Source of the DNA: Emiliania huxleyi CCMP1516
Taxonomy: Eukaryota; Haptophyta; Isochrysidales; Noelaerhabdaceae
Assembly (NCBI RefSeq): GCF_000372725.1
Contig: NW_005201349.1
Span: 263,159-327,158 of the forward strand
Length of the DNA: 64,000 bases
Direction: 5' to 3'
The notes beneath the pieces were generated by a model that saw only the letters and a list, made by a program, of their open reading frames with translations, was not told the DNA's origin and made no database searches. Shown here in pieces: positions 61,553-64,000 of this stretch; positions within the stretch are counted from its first letter, which is position 1, and each line of letters begins with the position of its first letter. A program made the position numbers and the translations under genes.

Positions 61553-62445
61553 TCAGTCCACATCCTGCATCGCGGCGTCCTGCCGGGGGGGGGGGGTGGG
61601 GGGGGGTGAAGTGCCAGAGGAGGCGTGAGGAGGCGGTGTGGGGAGGGGGGGGGGAGCAGGAAGCGAGGGAGGCAAGAGGCGGAGCGCGCCTGCTCCGTGT
61701 ACTTGCCCTTCTTGGCCTTGGACGGGGCCTTGCGCTCGAGGATGGCGCGGCGGTCCTTGTCGAGCTTCAGCTTCGTGATGACGCACTTGGACGGATGGAT
61801 GCCCACCTGCACCGTCGCCCCCGACTGCTTCTCGCGCGTGATGCGGTCGATGTGGATGACCCACTTCTTGCGGTAGCACTGGATCACCTTGCCCTCGCGC
61901 CCCTTGTACGTGCCCCGCACGACGGAAACCTCGTCATCCTTCCGCACGGGCATCGAACGCACCTGCGCGCGTCGGATGCAGCCCCGGGTCGGCACGGCGG
62001 GCCGCGGCTCGCCGCGCCCCCTCCTGCCAGCGCCCCCAACCAGCCCCACCGGCCCCGGCGCTGCGCAGGGCCGCGGCGCACAGAGTGCTTCTTCCGAAGC
62101 TCGTTCGACAGCGCTGAGCTCATAATGATCCGCCGCTGCGACGACGACGCATTGAAGTGCGCCTTGCGCGACTTGCGCCGCGATGAGCTGACGTCTGGGG
62201 AGGGGGAGAGGGGACGCGGCGGCGTCAGGCGAGCTGGCGGGCGGGCGTCTGCAGCTCGGCGAGGCGAGCGGGCGCGACGCGAGGAGCGCGAGGCGCGCGA
62301 CTCCCACGGCTGCGTCTTCAGGCGGGCAACGGCGCGGCGCGGCCGCAGTGCACAGAGCAAAACCACACCACCCCAAGTGCCCAGAGGCGAGGCACAGAGC
62401 GAGGCAGCGCGCTGCGGGGCGTGCCGCACCAGGCTGGAACTTCAT
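61553..62445 (-). CDS. RPL26: 60S ribosomal protein L26 (uL24)
   Basis: Four exons join in phase to 142 residues: 62445-62430 (16 nt, MKFQP), 62194-62082, 61962-61690, 61579-61553. The product matches cytosolic uL24: [60 protein letters not shown] (the KOW motif) and [20 protein letters not shown]. It binds 25S/28S rRNA near the exit tunnel. The start in a 16-nt exon and the last nine codons in a 27-nt exon (DAAMQDVD) are forced by phase and by the usual family ends. The second intron starts GTGCGCCGC while exon 3 starts GTGCGTTCG. The last intron is GC-AG. Confidence 0.95.
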
Positions 62446-62904
62446 CGCACCGCCCGCGCTGCAGCCGCCGGAGCACCTAGAGGCGTTCGCGCGTGCCGAG
62501 TTTGTGTTGCGAGGTGGAGAGGTGCACGGCGGGGCGCGGGCTGCTCTCTGGCTGCTGCACGCGCCTGGGCGATGGGAAAAAAATCTTATAGGCGCGGCGC
62601 GGCTGCCGCCTTTCTTTCCTATTTCCCCCCCCTCTTTCTCCCGCGACACACGACCGATCACGAATTCTTTTTCCTAGGCACAGCAGAAGGAAGGGACGGA
62701 AAGGACTCGGGGAAAGGGCGAGAATGCAACTGCATCATCCGGCCCTTGGGTCTCAAGATCTCTCTCTGGGCCTCATTACACATACGAACAAACAAAACAA
62801 ATCCCCCCCACATACGAAAATACGGGACGCCCCCCTTCCTTGCACAGAGAGTAGAGCAGATCTCAGCCTGATCTCAACCCACCCACCGGAGCGCGCGTGC
62901 TGAG
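62446..62904. other. Upstream region of RPL26, nothing recognised
   Basis: Should hold the RPL26 promoter. Pyrimidine-rich tracts (CCTTTCTTTCCTATTTCCCC, 62610-62640) are present; no ORF is supported. Confidence 0.4.
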
Positions 62905-63065
62905 GGAGGGTGTAGAGGATGTAGAGTGTAGAGCGCTGTAGAGCTGTAGAGATGTAGAGCGCTGTAGAGCTGTAGAGCTCTACATCCGGTGCGTGACGAT
63001 GTGAGTCGCCTGTAGAGCGATGTAGAGCGCGATTTTGCTGTAGAGTTTGTTGTAGAGGCTCTACA
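62905..63065. repeat. TGTAGAGC short tandem array
   Basis: Irregular repeats of TGTAGAG with AGAGCGCTG and AGAGCTG spacers, including palindromic GTAGAGCTCTAC and a closing GTAGAGGCTCTAC. A minus-strand frame across it (repeated LYISTAL) is translated repeat. Confidence 0.85.
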
Positions 63066-63114
63066 GGGGCAAGCCTGCTCCGCAGGACGCCTGTGCCACG
63101 GCCACGCCCCTCGG

Positions 63115-63271
63115 GGCGAAGAAGGCGGGCAAGCGTGCAGCGGAGGCGGCGCGCAGGGCGATTGCGCTTGAGAGGGAGGTGTGGGTTGACGGGGAGTGCC
63201 GGGGTGGGCGTCGTAAGGGTGAGGGCGATTGCCGCCCTCCCCCCTTCGCCCACCTCGACGCCTTCGTGTAG
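63115..63271 (+). pseudogene. 3' fragment of a repeated gene family
   Basis: The frame AKKAGKRAAEAARRAIALER then EVWVDGECRGGRRKGEG ends HLDAFV plus stop at 63269-63271. Composition, stop context and the 3' flank (GACTGTGCCTCTTTTGGTGC ... TGAATTCTTTT) resemble those at 10615-10960 (GCTGTGCCTTTTGTGGTGCT ... AGAATTCTC). I see no 5' part: the upstream is the TGTAGAGC array. Confidence 0.4.
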
Positions 63272-63425
63272 GCGCCCCCGCGACTGTGCCTCTTTTGGTG
63301 CTGTGTCGTACCTGTGTCGAACCTGTGTGTTGTCAGAGGGACTTAGTTCCTTGAATTCTTTTGCGCACTACCATTCCTGGTCGGCGCCCCGGCTGGGGCC
63401 TCTGGCTGTTCTCCCGACTGACGCT

Positions 63426-64000
63426 ATGCCGGTGCACGTCAGCCTCGTCGTGCCGCAGGGCACGACCGCCGGGCAGCAGATCAGCTTCGTGCACACCGAC
63501 GGGCGGAACGTCTCGCTCATCCTCCCCGCTGGCGTCGTCCCCGGGCAGATGCTGCACGTCAACGTTCCGGACGACGCGGCGGCGCCAACGCCTCAGGCGC
63601 AGCAGCAGCAGCAGCAGCAGGCCGCGGGCTCGTCGCAGCCGCCTCCCTCGAAGCGGCAGAAGTCGAAGAAGGAGCTGGCGGCGGATGACGGCATGTCGCT
63701 CTGGCCGCTCTCGGAGAGGCGCGACCCGGCGGTGTGGCGCGCGCTCTCGGGCCTGAGTGCGACGCACGGCGCATGGTTGGGGCGCGGGCGCGATGCGTCG
63801 CAGGGCACGTACGACTCGCTGCGGCTCGCTTGCGCGTGGCGCATAGAGAATCCGCGCCGGAGCGCGCGCGTCGAGGGCGGCACGCGCTGCATGTCGGACG
63901 AGCTCGACTGCCTGAAGCGCAAGGGAGGTGTCGCGCGCGAGGTGTGGCGCGACATGATGACCTCGAGCACGGCGGCGGCGCTCGAGGCGCAGGGCAAGCT
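63426..64000 (+). CDS. Unrecognised protein with Gln run, cut by the window edge
   Basis: From Met63426 the frame stays open to the end (191 codons). The N-terminus (LVVPQGTTAGQQISFVHTDG; LILPAGVVPGQMLHVNVPDD) is a small beta-rich unit of the PxGxxxGQ type. It is followed by a seven-Gln run, a basic KRQKSKKE patch (possible nuclear signal), then SLRLACAWRIENPRRSARVE. The AWRIENP helix resembles the start of the region before some PARP catalytic domains, but that reading is weak. The remainder lies beyond 64000. Confidence 0.6.
   Translation, partial: MPVHVSLVVPQGTTAGQQISFVHTDGRNVSLILPAGVVPGQMLHVNVPDDAAAPTPQAQQQQQQQAAGSSQPPPSKRQKSKKELAADDGMSLWPLSERRDPAVWRALSGLSATHGAWLGRGRDASQGTYDSLRLACAWRIENPRRSARVEGGTRCMSDELDCLKRKGGVAREVWRDMMTSSTAAALEAQGK

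Noticed and set aside
62753..63253. 166-residue minus-strand frame
   Set aside because: Its core is the translated TGTAGAGC array.
1..64000. CRISPR arrays, tRNA and rRNA genes, prokaryotic operons
   Set aside because: No regularly spaced repeats with unique spacers, no cloverleaf or rRNA core words noticed by eye; gene structure is eukaryotic. A tRNAscan or Infernal run could still find a small RNA.

Overview
The window reads as nuclear DNA of a very GC-rich unicellular alga. A haptophyte of the Emiliania/Gephyrocapsa type fits best. The support is eukaryotic genes (RPL26/uL24, aquaporin, BET bromodomain protein, NSF-like AAA ATPase, PP2C, CK1-like kinase, J protein), a plastid-type DUF3110 protein with a leader, pherophorin-like proline-rich coding, TTAGGG-type telomeric repeats, and short introns that mostly begin with GC instead of GT. 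The organism call is an inference; no marker gene fixes the species. Three runs of N (11938-12578, 43368-43467, 54544-54643) are assembly gaps.

Layout. 1-9.3 kb: a dispersed repeat, a flavodoxin-fold quinone reductase (+), a large proline-rich cell-wall-like protein (-) and a DUF3110 protein (-). 9.3-16 kb: an inverted-repeat tract, a Cys-motif ORF, a J protein running towards gap 1, an Ala-rich coiled-coil protein coming out of it, an R-S-E type ADP-ribosyltransferase (-) and small ORFs among palindromic repeats. 16.2-17.4 kb: a long fold-back element. 17.7-20.3 kb: three sulfotransferase-related sequences, one complete. 20.9-24.0 kb: a seven-exon NSF-like ATPase, then a second fold-back element (24.05-25.7 kb). 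26-33 kb: a degenerate RING ORF, an ankyrin protein, an unrecognised spliced gene and an aquaporin, all on -. 33-37.5 kb: an OPR/FAST-like repeat protein joined to a METTL21-like methyltransferase, and a CXXC zinc-finger protein. 38-42.6 kb: an unknown ORF, a MYND protein, an RCC1 fragment, tandem repeats and interstitial telomeric arrays. 43-48 kb: a PP2C phosphatase (-) and a CK1-like kinase with a Tudor-like N-terminus (+), divergent across a dispersed repeat. 49-56 kb: a GT8-like glycosyltransferase (-), a BET protein (+) and an AlbA_2-ankyrin protein (-) broken by gap 3. 57-64 kb: a single-pass membrane protein with an RRM in its tail (+), RPL26 (-), and an ORF running off the right edge.

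The genes do not form one pathway; each appears to be an independent spliced unit. The main theme is structural. Most introns I could model are GC-AG, and many start with an imperfect copy of the first 10-25 bases of the following exon, as if made by local tandem duplication. The spaces between genes hold several small dispersed repeats, two fold-back elements and a 10-bp minisatellite shared by introns of two different genes. I found no convincing tRNA, rRNA or CRISPR. All splice models were built by eye from reading frame, phase and motif continuity and have no transcript support.
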